Assembly: GCA_002898555.1 (NCBI GenBank)
Contig: BEHR01000001.1
Span: 1 to 64,000, forward strand
From: a bacterium HR15
GTDB taxonomy: Bacteria > Armatimonadota > Fimbriimonadia > Fimbriimonadales > GBS-DC
Length of the DNA: 64,000 bases
Reading direction: 5' to 3'
Position numbers and translations under genes: made by a program. Under the pieces are notes generated by a model. It saw nothing but the letters and a program-made list of their open reading frames with translations. It was not told where the DNA came from and made no database searches. The stretch's first letter is position 1; the number at the start of each line of letters is the position of its first letter. This document shows positions 17,060-25,859 of the stretch, one piece after another.

Positions 17060-18127
17060 ATGGAGGTCTATCAACTCTTTCCGAGCACAGGCGAAGCATC
17101 CGCCGCACCGCCACGACGGCGGGTGCTGATTGTAGACGACGATACTCTGGTGCGCGACACCCTGAGATTTGTGCTGGAGGACGCGGGTTACGATGTATGG
17201 GCGACGGCGCATGGGGCCGACGCACTCACTGTGCTGGAACGCCAGCCCATCGATATCGTGCTGAGCGACATCTTCATGCCCGGCATGAACGGCTTCGACC
17301 TGCTCAAGCAGATTCGCCAGCGTTGCCCCGATGTGCCTGTGATCCTCGTTACGGGTTTTGGTAACATCGAGATGGCGCGTCAGGCGCTCAAAGAGGGCGC
17401 GACCGACTTCATCACGAAGCCCTATAATGTGCATGAAATCCCGATCCTAATCGAGCGTAACCTCACGCGCTACACGCTGGAAAGCTCGCGCACGCGCGAC
17501 CTGCAAGAAGAGGTGCAACGCTCCTATCGGGCGACGCTGGAAGCGTTACTCGCCGCGCTGGACACACGCGACACCGAGACGGAGGGGCACTCGGAGCGCG
17601 TTGCCGCCTACACCATGCTGATAGCGCACCGCCTGGATCTGCCTGGCGAGGAGCTGCCCCACATCGAACGGGGCGCGTTGCTGCATGATATTGGCAAAAT
17701 CGGTGTGCCTGACCACATCCTGTACAAGCCTGGACCGCTCACACCCGATGAGTGGGAAATTATGAAGCAGCATCCTGTTATCGGCTACAGGATGTGTATG
17801 AAGGTAGAGATGTTGCGCCCTGCCGCCCCGATAGTGTTGCATCATCATGAGCGGTGGGACGGCAAGGGCTATCCACATGGGTTGAGCGGGGAAGAGATCC
17901 CGCTCGGTGCCCGCATCTTCGCTATCGCCGATACGCTGGACGCGATGACCTCGGATCGTCCCTACCGAAAAGCACTCTCTTTTGCACAGGCGCGCGAAGA
18001 GATCGAGCGCTGCGCCGGCACCCAGTTCGACCCCGAGCTGGTCAAGGTCTTCCTGAGCCTGCCAGAAGATGAGTTGCGCGCTATTCGGGAGTTGACCTTA
18101 TCGAATCGGGAGGCGCGTGCCGCCTAA
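17060..18127 (+). CDS. Response regulator with HD-GYP phosphodiesterase domain
   Basis: 355 residues. Residues ~20-140 are a receiver domain: VLIVDDDTLVRDTLRF, phospho-acceptor in DIVLSDIFMPGMNG, and KP in FITKPYNVHEI. The C-terminal part is HD-GYP: HSERVAAYTMLIA, LLHDIGKIGVPDHIL, VLHHHERWDGKGYPHGL. HD-GYP proteins hydrolyse cyclic di-GMP, and here could influence motility or attachment, though no target is shown. GGAGGG precedes ATG 17060. The stop overlaps the convergent anti-sigma gene by a few bases. Confidence 0.93.
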   Translation: MEVYQLFPSTGEASAAPPRRRVLIVDDDTLVRDTLRFVLEDAGYDVWATAHGADALTVLERQPIDIVLSDIFMPGMNGFDLLKQIRQRCPDVPVILVTGFGNIEMARQALKEGATDFITKPYNVHEIPILIERNLTRYTLESSRTRDLQEEVQRSYRATLEALLAALDTRDTETEGHSERVAAYTMLIAHRLDLPGEELPHIERGALLHDIGKIGVPDHILYKPGPLTPDEWEIMKQHPVIGYRMCMKVEMLRPAAPIVLHHHERWDGKGYPHGLSGEEIPLGARIFAIADTLDAMTSDRPYRKALSFAQAREEIERCAGTQFDPELVKVFLSLPEDELRAIRELTLSNREARAA

Positions 18128-18309
18128 GCGGACTGACGCTTCAACGCGAACACGCGCCGTAGCGCTTCGACAAGGCGCTGCAACTCCTCATAGTCTGCCC
18201 GGCAAGATGGACAGGTCTGCAGATGTCGCTCCAGCTGCTCGGCGAGCTTGGGATGCAGGTCGTTCATCAAGTGGGCTTCCATCGAAGCCCGTGCTCGCCG
18301 ACAGTTCAT
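18124..18309 (-). CDS. Small zinc-finger anti-sigma factor
   Basis: 61 residues. Contains an N-terminal CRRAR and ERHLQTCPSCRAD: C...H-x3-C-x2-C, the zf-HC2 (ZAS-type) anti-sigma zinc motif. There is no membrane segment, so it would be a soluble or truncated anti-sigma. It starts 3 bp after the sigma gene's stop and is thus co-transcribed with it; by analogy with other ZAS pairs it would sequester the sigma factor, a function inferred, not shown. Confidence 0.82.
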   Translation of the reverse strand: MNCRRARASMEAHLMNDLHPKLAEQLERHLQTCPSCRADYEELQRLVEALRRVFALKRQSA

Positions 18310-18312
18310 CGC

Positions 18313-18855
18313 TTATCCTGCCTCCTCGGTGATTGCTCGGACAATCGGATGGGCGCGTAGCTTGGCGAGAGCGCGGTTGATGCGTTTGCGCACCGCCTCG
18401 ACATTCATCTGCATCACTTTGGCGATTTCCTGATAGCGCATACCCTCGCCATACCGCATCTCGATCATCTGCCTGTCCTCTTCCGACAGCGTCTGCAACA
18501 CTTCCTGCAGCACCATGTAAAGCAGGGTATCATCTTCATGCGAGGTGTACGGCTCCGATTCGGTGTCGGCTTCCAACCCCAGTGAGCACATCTCCATTTC
18601 ATGGCGACGCTCGCGCAACCAGGTGAAGACCGTGTTGCGCACAAGCGCATGCAGCCACGGGTCTAACTTATCCGAATCGCGCAGGCTCTCCAGGCTGTTG
18701 TAGACCCGAATCAAACACTCCTGGGTCAGGTCCTCGACATCATCGTCGCCGCTGCGCACATAGTGGCGCACCATTCGCTCGATGCGGGGTCGCAGCGATG
18801 CAAAGAACTGCTGCTCCGCATACTCCGTCCCAAAGTACCTTTCTGTGTATTGCAT
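18313..18855 (-). CDS. ECF-type RNA polymerase sigma factor
   Basis: 180 residues. Region 2: DDVEDLTQECLIRVYNSL and LDPWLHALVRNTVFTWLRE; region 4: LSEEDRQMIEMRYGEGMRYQEIAKVMQ and AVRKRINRALAKLR, the usual helix-turn-helix. It would direct polymerase to an unknown regulon; a repeated GATGTG-TATAAT element in this window is a housekeeping-type, not an ECF-type, promoter. Followed directly by its anti-sigma gene. Upstream 18,856-19,130 has no gene. Confidence 0.92.
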   Translation of the reverse strand: MQYTERYFGTEYAEQQFFASLRPRIERMVRHYVRSGDDDVEDLTQECLIRVYNSLESLRDSDKLDPWLHALVRNTVFTWLRERRHEMEMCSLGLEADTESEPYTSHEDDTLLYMVLQEVLQTLSEEDRQMIEMRYGEGMRYQEIAKVMQMNVEAVRKRINRALAKLRAHPIVRAITEEAG

Positions 18856-19130
18856 GGTCGAGCCACCTTCCTTCCTTCCTGATCGAAGCCCTGTGAAGGC
18901 TTCACTTGTTAATGACTCAAAAAGCGGTCAAAACCGGACAACTCGAAGCGCGCATTTTGCCGATTTTGCCCGATTTCGAGCGCGGTTCAGGGGAATTTTT
19001 AGACGCGACGGTGTGTTTCCGTACTGGCAGGTCGCTTGAGAGGGACGGAGAGTAACCTTCCTCTCACAGCGTTGTCCAGCGTTGCCCCGTTCCGCCAATC
19101 CTATTATAACCCGTTTTACTGTGAAGTGGG

Positions 19131-20819
19131 TTATGACAGTGTCAACTGGGCACGCACGATGCCTGCCCGTTCATGGCGGGCTGTGATTTTCACAACGCCC
19201 TTGTTGGGGGCATGGATGATCCACTTGATTTTGGCGCGGTCTTCGGTCGGGTCAGCGTTCCAGCTGCTGATGGCGGAAGGCTTGTAGGCGCGTCCCTCGA
19301 GCTGTCCCAGCTCTTCGCGTGGTTTCCCGCTGCGCAGCGTCGCTCCTTCAGGCAACTCGATTTCGGCAATCACCCCACGCACCGCCTTCTTCTCCAATGC
19401 CTTCTTCGTGATATAGGTAGGCAACCAGCCTGTGTTCTGCACCACCAGTCGCACTTGATAAAGCCCCTCACCGAGCGGTAGTGCCTTCGCTTCATAAATC
19501 TCCAGTTTGGGTGAGATGAGCAAATGCCATACCAACCAGTCGGGGAAGAGGGCTACCTCCTTCTCCAGAAACGGGGGCGGCGGATTACGCCAAGCATACA
19601 TCACATCCCAGCCGCCTAACTCCACCTTACCCAGCTGTGGATGCTCAAACTCATACCAGTCCACATAGCCCCTGCCTCCCAGCACCTCATCGCTCCATTT
19701 CAGCAGTTTCAGGTCATCCTCCACAGGATGTTCGCGATACCAGTCGATAAATTTATAGTCGGTGATGCCTGCCTGCCGTTGTGGGCTCCAGATTTCCACC
19801 GTCCATGCGAACACACCCAGGTGATCGTACATCCAATCATCAAACACGCCCGAAATGTACTCTTTTGGGTGGTACTTGAAGTCGTGAAATACGCTAATGT
19901 TCGGGTAGCCCGTGATCTCGGTGCCTTTCGCCCCAATTTTCTGATAGGTCCAGAGGTCCTCGGCGGGGAATGCCTCATCGGGCTGATGGCTGTAGGGGCG
20001 TAGGAGCACACCACTCCATGTGTGGAAGGTGATCCCACCCGTGATGTTGGGATGTTTCACGATGAAATCCACGATGGCACGCACCTCTGGTTCGGAGGTA
20101 GGGTAGGGACCCGCGCCCGATTGCTCATACTCCTGCCGCCAGTGGGCAGGGAAGTTGCGGTTGAGGTCCAAGCCTTCCTTTTTCGGCTGGATGGTCAAGA
20201 TGGCGGGGTCGAACGGTTCGTCAAAGCGTCCCTCCGGTAGGATGCGATAATACTCCCCGCCTTCTTCGTCAGGGTCGCGTCGCACCATCAGGCGCGGCTC
20301 ATCGGGATGCTTTTTCCAGTTGCCGTTCGGGTCAGGAATGCGCATCATCAGCATGCGTCCGTCGCCATCGATATCTTCCATCACCAACCCGCCGATGGGG
20401 TCTTCATCATAGGGGTAAGGGCGCGTGCTGGAGCGAATAATCTTGGGTTTGTCTGCCAGTGCCAGTTCCGCGCCGTCCGGGTTCACCCGTGGGCAGATGT
20501 AAAACACACGGGTATCCAGGCAGCGCGTGATGGCAGGATGCGAACCATACTCTTGTACAAGGCGCTGAATCAGGTAGAGGCAGGCAGTGGAGGCGGAAAC
20601 CTCGCTCGCATGGATATTGCCATCCACCCAGAGTGCAGGCTTCTCGTGGTCATCGCCCGTGGCAAAGTTCGTAACGGTCAACAGCCAGATATCGCGCCCT
20701 TCATAGCTTTTGCCGATACTCTGAATGCGCACCTGCTGCGGATACTCCTCTGCATAGGCGTGCAAAATGCGTGTCAACTCGTCATAGCGATAGTAGGTGT
20801 CAAACCGTACTTCTGGCAT
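19131..20819 (-). CDS. M14 family zinc carboxypeptidase
   Basis: 562 residues from ATG 20819, preceded by GGAGGGAGACGG. Zinc and catalytic residues visible: H70 and E73 in DGNIHASEVSAS, substrate arginine in GLDLNRNFP (~218-224), H266 in GGITFHTWSG, and catalytic E342 in TVEIWSP. This is the M14 (carboxypeptidase A) layout. The ~220-residue C-terminal extension is a separate domain, probably beta-rich. No signal peptide is seen, so it may be cytoplasmic and process imported peptides. Confidence 0.92.
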   Translation of the reverse strand: MPEVRFDTYYRYDELTRILHAYAEEYPQQVRIQSIGKSYEGRDIWLLTVTNFATGDDHEKPALWVDGNIHASEVSASTACLYLIQRLVQEYGSHPAITRCLDTRVFYICPRVNPDGAELALADKPKIIRSSTRPYPYDEDPIGGLVMEDIDGDGRMLMMRIPDPNGNWKKHPDEPRLMVRRDPDEEGGEYYRILPEGRFDEPFDPAILTIQPKKEGLDLNRNFPAHWRQEYEQSGAGPYPTSEPEVRAIVDFIVKHPNITGGITFHTWSGVLLRPYSHQPDEAFPAEDLWTYQKIGAKGTEITGYPNISVFHDFKYHPKEYISGVFDDWMYDHLGVFAWTVEIWSPQRQAGITDYKFIDWYREHPVEDDLKLLKWSDEVLGGRGYVDWYEFEHPQLGKVELGGWDVMYAWRNPPPPFLEKEVALFPDWLVWHLLISPKLEIYEAKALPLGEGLYQVRLVVQNTGWLPTYITKKALEKKAVRGVIAEIELPEGATLRSGKPREELGQLEGRAYKPSAISSWNADPTEDRAKIKWIIHAPNKGVVKITARHERAGIVRAQLTLS

Positions 20820-20916
20820 CCGTCTCCCTCCTGTCGGCAAGGTTCGGCAGGGGATGCATTTATCCTGCTGCATAGAGAAGCGGGCGGGTATCCTATAGAA
20901 TGGGGGAAATCATCCC

Positions 20917-21243
20917 GTGCGATTATCCGAGTTCAAGCGATTGATCGAAGCAGAGTTCGGTCCGAATCTGCAGAACGCGACTCCCGCGAATGTGCGGGAG
21001 TTCCTGGACCGTTTGCAACAGGACGCCTATGCGGAACGCAAATCACCACGCTATGTGCTGGTGGAGGAGCAAGCACAGTCGTTCGAGGAGGTTGTGAAGG
21101 ACTTTTTCGCGCGCGTGCTGGATCTACCGGAGCATGAGGCAGCCATCCTGTTGTGGACGGTCGCTTTCGAGTTGGCATTCGCTGCCATAGAGCACCAGTA
21201 TGCCGAGCAGTTAGACCCCTTATTCCGCTCCTTTGAGGAATAG
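20917..21243 (+). CDS. Hypothetical protein of 108 residues
   Basis: GTG start at 20917 with a weak GGGGGAAA ribosome site. Predicted as a helical, acidic, soluble protein (FKRLIEAEFG; SFEEVVKDFFARVLDLP; EHEAAILLWTVAFELAFAAIE). No family recognised. It lies between the divergent M14 peptidase gene and a convergent PEP-CTERM gene; a 12-bp hairpin follows it. Coding potential is good from the third-position GC pattern, but the function is unknown. Confidence 0.6.
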   Translation: MRLSEFKRLIEAEFGPNLQNATPANVREFLDRLQQDAYAERKSPRYVLVEEQAQSFEEVVKDFFARVLDLPEHEAAILLWTVAFELAFAAIEHQYAEQLDPLFRSFEE

Positions 21244-21282
21244 CGGTGAACAGGTTCGCGCCGGGGCTTGATTAAAGGCGGC

Positions 21283-21314
21283 ACGGAGGGCGAGCGGAAC
21301 TTCTCGCCCTCCGT
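21283..21314. terminator. Bidirectional hairpin between convergent genes
   Basis: ACGGAGGGCGAG-8 nt-CTCGCCCTCCGT, 12-bp perfect stem, no T-tract. It sits between two convergent genes and may end both transcripts or be a repeat. Confidence 0.55.
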
Positions 21315-21345
21315 ACCGATGCCCATCAGTAAAGAGGTCGACGGG

Positions 21346-22278
21346 CTACGCGGCGTGTCGCTTCCGACGGAGCAGCAGACCAGCAAGTCCCACGCTCAGC
21401 GCCAGCATCGAGGCAGGTTCAGGCACGAAGGTGAAGTCGTTGAGTTGGATCGTGTTCCAGTTCCCAAAACCCGAATTGCCCAGCGCCTGCATGATTTTCT
21501 GCTTCTCCCGTGCTGGGTCGACTGCTCCTAACTTGGTGATAGTGTCCAGTGGATTGCCGCCATCCAGCCGCCACGAGAAGCCCGCCAGCTTCGCGAAGTT
21601 GCGCTGCCCCGGCGTGATCGTGTTGCTGCCGTGTCGAACCGCCACCAAGAAGGTCTTGAACAGCACATGCTCACCTGCCGGGATATTGGGTGCATCTTCA
21701 AAAGTGCTCCACTGTCCTTCTTGATGGACATCGCGCGAGTTCGTGTCGGGGTGGTTCCCAGAATATTGCCCGGAAAAGTTGGGAAACGCATAGGTATTCC
21801 CATCATCGTCGTTCTCATAGTAGGGCGAGTTATCTGCTCCTTCCCCAGGGTTTCGCTGGTTGCGCGTGCCGCCATTACGCACATGGTCAGGACCATACTG
21901 GTAGTCCCAGCCTCCAGCAGGCGGGTCTACAACAGGTAGATTGGGACGATTCCCATTCCAGGTAGGAAACCAGCGTTCAGGGTTACTGGCATCGTTAATA
22001 ATCTGGAACCAGCGGAAATCATATATAGGATCCAGAATATTGCCCCAGCCACCTTGGAATCGGAAAACCGCCGTCATGAAGTCGTTCGCTCCAACAGGTC
22101 TGTGGACAGTCCATGTCAGAGTCCCAATCTGCACAGGGTCTGCATGCCCTTGCATTCGTACCCGAATGGGTACCTGGGCATTTGCTACCGAGGCGTTCAG
22201 TAAGACCATCAACGCGCACGGCGCGAGCACGAGGCTCAAGCGCCTCAGCCACTTCCGCCACAACGCTGCATCACGCAT
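21346..22278 (-). CDS. PEP-CTERM secreted protein
   Basis: 310 residues. Signal peptide with LVLAPCALMVLLNASVANAQ, a mature region rich in Asn, Gly, Trp (NWNTIQLNDF; GQYSGNHPDTN), and the terminal tail FVPEPASMLALSVG-hydrophobic-LLLRRKRHAA. The tail is a PEP-CTERM exosortase signal. ATG 22278 is chosen because AGGAG lies upstream and the signal starts there. The promoter at 22361-22366 is in the recurring GAGATGTG context. Function of the mature region unknown. Confidence 0.88.
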   Translation of the reverse strand: MRDAALWRKWLRRLSLVLAPCALMVLLNASVANAQVPIRVRMQGHADPVQIGTLTWTVHRPVGANDFMTAVFRFQGGWGNILDPIYDFRWFQIINDASNPERWFPTWNGNRPNLPVVDPPAGGWDYQYGPDHVRNGGTRNQRNPGEGADNSPYYENDDDGNTYAFPNFSGQYSGNHPDTNSRDVHQEGQWSTFEDAPNIPAGEHVLFKTFLVAVRHGSNTITPGQRNFAKLAGFSWRLDGGNPLDTITKLGAVDPAREKQKIMQALGNSGFGNWNTIQLNDFTFVPEPASMLALSVGLAGLLLRRKRHAA

Positions 22279-22360
22279 CAGCGAATCTCCTTTCCCCTGC
22301 GGGGAGTGATTTAGAGGACACAAAAAGCAGACTAAACATCCATTTTTCGCGTCCCCTTCT

Positions 22361-22375
22361 ATTATACCACATCTC
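22361..22375 (-). promoter_or_regulatory. -10 box with GAGATGTGG context for the PEP-CTERM gene
   Basis: Read on the minus strand: GAGATGTGG then TATAAT. Same arrangement as at 10003-10015 and 45771-45783. No good -35 box at 17 bp. Confidence 0.55.
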
Positions 22376-22475
22376 GATACGCGATTCCTGCAATATGGCA
22401 AGGAATTTCCGATTTTTAGGACATGATTTTTCTTTGTGATGGCGCAGCTGCCATGGGGCAGGAAGAAATGGTTTC

Positions 22476-23504
22476 ATGGCGAACCCGGTTCCCACTATGC
22501 AGACACGCCGTTTGCCAGAGCCGAAAGCGGAGAAGCTGCCCCGATGGCGTGGGTTCAATCTGCAGAACAAGTTCCATCGGGACTGGCGCAACACGCGCTT
22601 CGACGAGATGGAATTCGAATGGATTGCCGAGCTGGGGTTCAATTTCGTGCGCCTGCCGATGGATTACCGCGTTTGGACCGCCCCCGACAATCCCTACCGC
22701 TTGCGCGAAGAGGTGCTGCGCGAGATCGATGAGGCGGTGCGCTGGGGCGAGAAATACGGTGTCCATGTGCAGCTCAATTTTCATCGGGCGCCGGGCTACA
22801 CCGTCGCCTCGCCCCCTGAGCCACTCAACCTCTGGCGGGACGAGGAGGCACAAAAGCTCTGTGCCCACCACTGGGCGCAGTTCGCCCACCGCTATAAGGG
22901 CATCCCCAATCGCCAGCTGAGTTTCAACCTGTTCAACGAGCCATCACTGGTCGATGCCAACAGCCACCGGCATGTGGTGGAGCGTGTGCTGGAAGCCATC
23001 CGCAAGGAGGATCCGAATCGGCTGGTGGTGTGCGACGGGCGCGACTGGGGCATCACACCCGCCGAGGAGCTGGTTGACCTGAAAGTGGCACAAGCGACGC
23101 GCGGCTATCAGCCCTTCCGCCTGACCCATTACAAAGCCAGCTGGGTCCAGGGCGCGGACAAGTGGGAACCTCCAACCGAATACCCGCTGCGCGAAGGGGA
23201 TACCCTTTGGGACAAACAACGGTTGTGGGAGACCTTCTATGCCCGCTGGAAACAGCTGGAAGGCAAAGGGGTGGGCGTGATGGTCGGCGAGTTCGGCGCA
23301 TATAACCAGACGCCTCACCGCGTGGTGCTGGCGTGGATGCGCGACCTGCTCGCCCTGTGGAAGCAAGCAGGCTGGGGCTGGGCGCTGTGGGAGTTTCGCG
23401 GCGCGTTCGGCATTTTAGATAGCGAACGCCCCGATGTCGCCTACGAATCGTGGCGAGGACATAAGTTAGACCGCGAGATGCTCAAGCTGCTTCAAGCAGG
23501 GTAA
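22476..23504 (+). CDS. Glycoside hydrolase family 5 (cellulase-like)
   Basis: 342 residues, TIM-barrel GH5. Acid/base E155 in FNLFNEP and nucleophile E272 in VMVGEFGAYNQTP, plus WRGFNLQNKF, LGFNFVRLPMDYRVW and WGWALWEFRGAFGILDSERPD. These enzymes cut beta-1,4-glucans or related linkages. No signal peptide, so the enzyme is probably intracellular. An alternative ATG at 22497 exists. It is followed by a weak hairpin and then an ABC ATPase gene. Confidence 0.9.
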   Translation: MANPVPTMQTRRLPEPKAEKLPRWRGFNLQNKFHRDWRNTRFDEMEFEWIAELGFNFVRLPMDYRVWTAPDNPYRLREEVLREIDEAVRWGEKYGVHVQLNFHRAPGYTVASPPEPLNLWRDEEAQKLCAHHWAQFAHRYKGIPNRQLSFNLFNEPSLVDANSHRHVVERVLEAIRKEDPNRLVVCDGRDWGITPAEELVDLKVAQATRGYQPFRLTHYKASWVQGADKWEPPTEYPLREGDTLWDKQRLWETFYARWKQLEGKGVGVMVGEFGAYNQTPHRVVLAWMRDLLALWKQAGWGWALWEFRGAFGILDSERPDVAYESWRGHKLDREMLKLLQAG

Positions 23505-23587
23505 AATTAATTAGTTGGGTTCCCTTGACAAAGGGGAACCAATCAAGGGGGATCAGAATCTGCCCCCCTATGGAGGCAATCGCAGCG

Positions 23588-24340
23588 ATGACAACGACCA
23601 ACGGTGCGAACGAGTATGTGGTGCGGGTGCGCGATCTGGTCAAAGAGTATCAAATGGGGAAATTGACCGTGCGCGCGCTGGACGGGGTGAACCTCGATAT
23701 TTATCGGGGCGAGTACCTCTCGATCATGGGACCTTCTGGCTCCGGCAAAAGCACGCTGTTCAACATGATTGGCGGATTGGACAAGCCGACCAGCGGCTCC
23801 GTGTTCATCGATGATGTGGATATGGCACAACTGGACCCGCAGGAACTGGCATTTCTGCGTTGTCATCGTATCGGCTATATCTTTCAGACTTTCAATCTCA
23901 TTCCTGTGATGACCGCGCTGGAGAATGTGACGCTGCCGATGATTTTTGCGGGCGTGCCGGCGGACGAAGCACGCGAGCGCGGCATCGAACTGCTCACGCT
24001 GGTCGGGCTGGGCAGTCGTTTGCAGCATAAGCCGACCGAACTCTCAGGCGGTCAACAGCAGCGCGTCGCGATAGCCCGCGCCCTCGCGAACAACCCCTCC
24101 ATCATCTTAGCGGATGAGCCGACGGGCAACCTCGACCTGCGCACGGGCAAGGAGATTATCGAACTGCTCAAACGGCTGAACGAGGAGCGCGGCGTGACGA
24201 TTATCTCCGCCACGCACGACCTGAAGATGCTGGACATCTCCGACCGCATCGTGTGGATCCGCGACGGTAAAATCGAGCGCATCGAGAAGCGCAGCGAACT
24301 GGAGCTGAAGGTCGGCGAAGTAGAAGGGGAGGCAGGCTGA
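23588..24340 (+). CDS. ABC transporter ATP-binding protein (LolD/MacB type)
   Basis: 250 residues. Walker A GPSGSGKSTLFNMI, Q-loop FQTFNLIPVMTALENV, signature LSGGQQQRVAIARALANN, Walker B IILADEPTGNLD, H-loop SATHD. The set places it with LolD/MacB/FtsE-like importers or exporters. No permease gene is adjacent. ATG 23588 is preferred over 23570 because GGAGG precedes it. The stop overlaps the ATG of the next gene (TGATG), implying coupling. Confidence 0.92.
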   Translation: MTTTNGANEYVVRVRDLVKEYQMGKLTVRALDGVNLDIYRGEYLSIMGPSGSGKSTLFNMIGGLDKPTSGSVFIDDVDMAQLDPQELAFLRCHRIGYIFQTFNLIPVMTALENVTLPMIFAGVPADEARERGIELLTLVGLGSRLQHKPTELSGGQQQRVAIARALANNPSIILADEPTGNLDLRTGKEIIELLKRLNEERGVTIISATHDLKMLDISDRIVWIRDGKIERIEKRSELELKVGEVEGEAG

Positions 24341-25329
24341 TGACATCACGCGAGCGGATTCAAGCAGCGATTGCGGGCGAGCCGACCGATCGGCTGCCCT
24401 TCTCTTTCTGGTATCACTTCCGCACCGAGCCATGGTTCCCCCCACAACTGCATCCCGATTACCACCCACCAGTGCATGAGGCAGTGATTCGAACCTATAT
24501 TGAGGGCATGAGCCGCGCCGAGTACGAGTTCTGGCATCGCTATCAGCCCGATTTGCTCAAGGTGATGCACGACATCCCGTACGAAATGACGCCCGATCTA
24601 CCGCGCATCAAGCAGCCCGACGATTGGCGACGCCTGCCCGCTCTGGAACCTCATCAAGGACACTTCGGTGCGCACCTGCAGATGCTGCAACGCCTGCGTG
24701 AGATGCTTCCGCCCGAGGTGCCCATCATCGAAACCGTGTTCAATCCCTTCTATTACGGGGTTCGCATCTCCGGGGGGCAACTCCTGTCCCATCTGGAGCA
24801 GGTGCCTGAAACGGTGCAGGTGGGGCTGCAAACCATCCATCAGAACCTCGTGGCATATGCCCAGGCAGCGCTCCGTATCTGCGATGGGATTTACTACGCG
24901 GTCAGTGGCGCGAGCCTCGACAGCGCGCCCCGCGAAGTGTATGAACGCTACTTCCTGCCGCTGGACCGCGAGCTGCTGACCGCCGTCGCGCATGCCCCCA
25001 TGAATGTGTTGCACCTGCACGGCTATGGCGAGATCTACGCGGACCTCTGGGAGGAGCCACCCGCAGCAATTGTGTGCTGGAGCGACCGCGCTTGCACGCT
25101 GAGCCTGGCACAGGGCAAGCAGCTGTTCAAGCGATGTGTGATGGGCGGGCTGAACGAGCGAGAACTTGCACACTATCGGCGCGAACAGGTGTTCCAGCAA
25201 GCGCATGACGCCATCGATCAAGTGGGGCGTACCGGCTTTATCCTCGCGCCCGGCTGCGCCTTGCCCACCGACATCCATCCGGCGCTCTTGCTTGCTATCC
25301 GCGAGTTTGCAGAGGGTCTCCGAACATAG
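24340..25329 (+). CDS. Uroporphyrinogen decarboxylase (URO-D) family protein
   Basis: 329 residues. N-terminus MTSRERIQAAIAGEPTDRLPFSFW matches the common URO-D/methyltransferase start; LHLHGYGEIYADLW and FILAPGCALPTDIHPALLLAIREF follow the C-terminal fold. The decarboxylase-critical motifs of true HemE are not obvious, and many homologues are corrinoid or methyltransferase-like, so the substrate is open. Directly follows the ABC ATPase with overlap. Confidence 0.8.
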   Translation: MTSRERIQAAIAGEPTDRLPFSFWYHFRTEPWFPPQLHPDYHPPVHEAVIRTYIEGMSRAEYEFWHRYQPDLLKVMHDIPYEMTPDLPRIKQPDDWRRLPALEPHQGHFGAHLQMLQRLREMLPPEVPIIETVFNPFYYGVRISGGQLLSHLEQVPETVQVGLQTIHQNLVAYAQAALRICDGIYYAVSGASLDSAPREVYERYFLPLDRELLTAVAHAPMNVLHLHGYGEIYADLWEEPPAAIVCWSDRACTLSLAQGKQLFKRCVMGGLNERELAHYRREQVFQQAHDAIDQVGRTGFILAPGCALPTDIHPALLLAIREFAEGLRT

Positions 25330-25374
25330 CGATCACAAAGGGTACTGCCTCCTTTTGTATCCACCGGGGAAGGT

Positions 25375-25704
25375 CTATCTAATTACTCGGTGGCGCAGTG
25401 CCCAAACCACCGCCTGCAGGGTGGTACGCACTCCTAACTTCTCTCGGATCACCTCCAACTCCCGCTTGAGCGTCGCCTCCGAACGAGGGATCGAACGCGC
25501 TGCTTGTTTCACCGAGCCATAATCCGCTATTCTTTGCAGCACATCCTGCTCCGTCCTGCTCAGCAGGCGATGCTCCATAAGGGTCGCGTCTGGCAGCAGC
25601 ATGCTCTCTACCACCTCGATTTCCTCGCAGCTGCTTAGCCGCTGTTCTAAAAAGGCTTTCAGCAGGGGGTCGCGCGTCACAATCACCACTTTTCGCTTCG
25701 GCAT
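25375..25704 (-). CDS. Small LuxR-type HTH regulator with a receiver-like N-terminus
   Basis: 109 residues from ATG 25704, GGAGGTG upstream. N-terminus KVVIVTRDPLLKAFLEQRL resembles the first beta-alpha of a receiver but lacks the acceptor Asp. C-terminal LLSRTEQDVLQRIADYGSVKQAARSIPRSEATLKRELEVI and REKLGVRTTLQAVVWALR is a GerE/LuxR helix-turn-helix with the usual third helix KLGVR-T. Its first ~40 codons and upstream region recur at 32,565-32,701. Confidence 0.8.
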   Translation of the reverse strand: MPKRKVVIVTRDPLLKAFLEQRLSSCEEIEVVESMLLPDATLMEHRLLSRTEQDVLQRIADYGSVKQAARSIPRSEATLKRELEVIREKLGVRTTLQAVVWALRHRVIR

Positions 25705-25739
25705 AAGCGCACCTCCAAATATTCCTTCGCCATGCAAGC
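25603..25739. repeat. 137-bp direct repeat, left copy (5' part of the regulator gene)
   Basis: Nearly identical (about 4 differences noted) to 32565-32701 and in the same orientation. Together they bound a 6.8-kb segment. Confidence 0.9.
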
Positions 25740-25791
25740 CGCCTCTTCCTGCTGAGCCAAAAGTCGGAGAAAAAAAATCACCCTTTTGGAC

Positions 25792-25822
25792 TTGACACAA
25801 GGGGAGAACTATCAGGTACACT
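25792..25822 (+). promoter_or_regulatory. Possible promoter of the island's first gene
   Basis: TTGACA at 25792-25797 and TACACT at 25817-25822, spacer 19 bp, 38 bp upstream of the ATG. Confidence 0.35.
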
Positions 25823-25859
25823 CTCAGCCAAGCCTCAATACACAGGGGGTGCCAAAGAA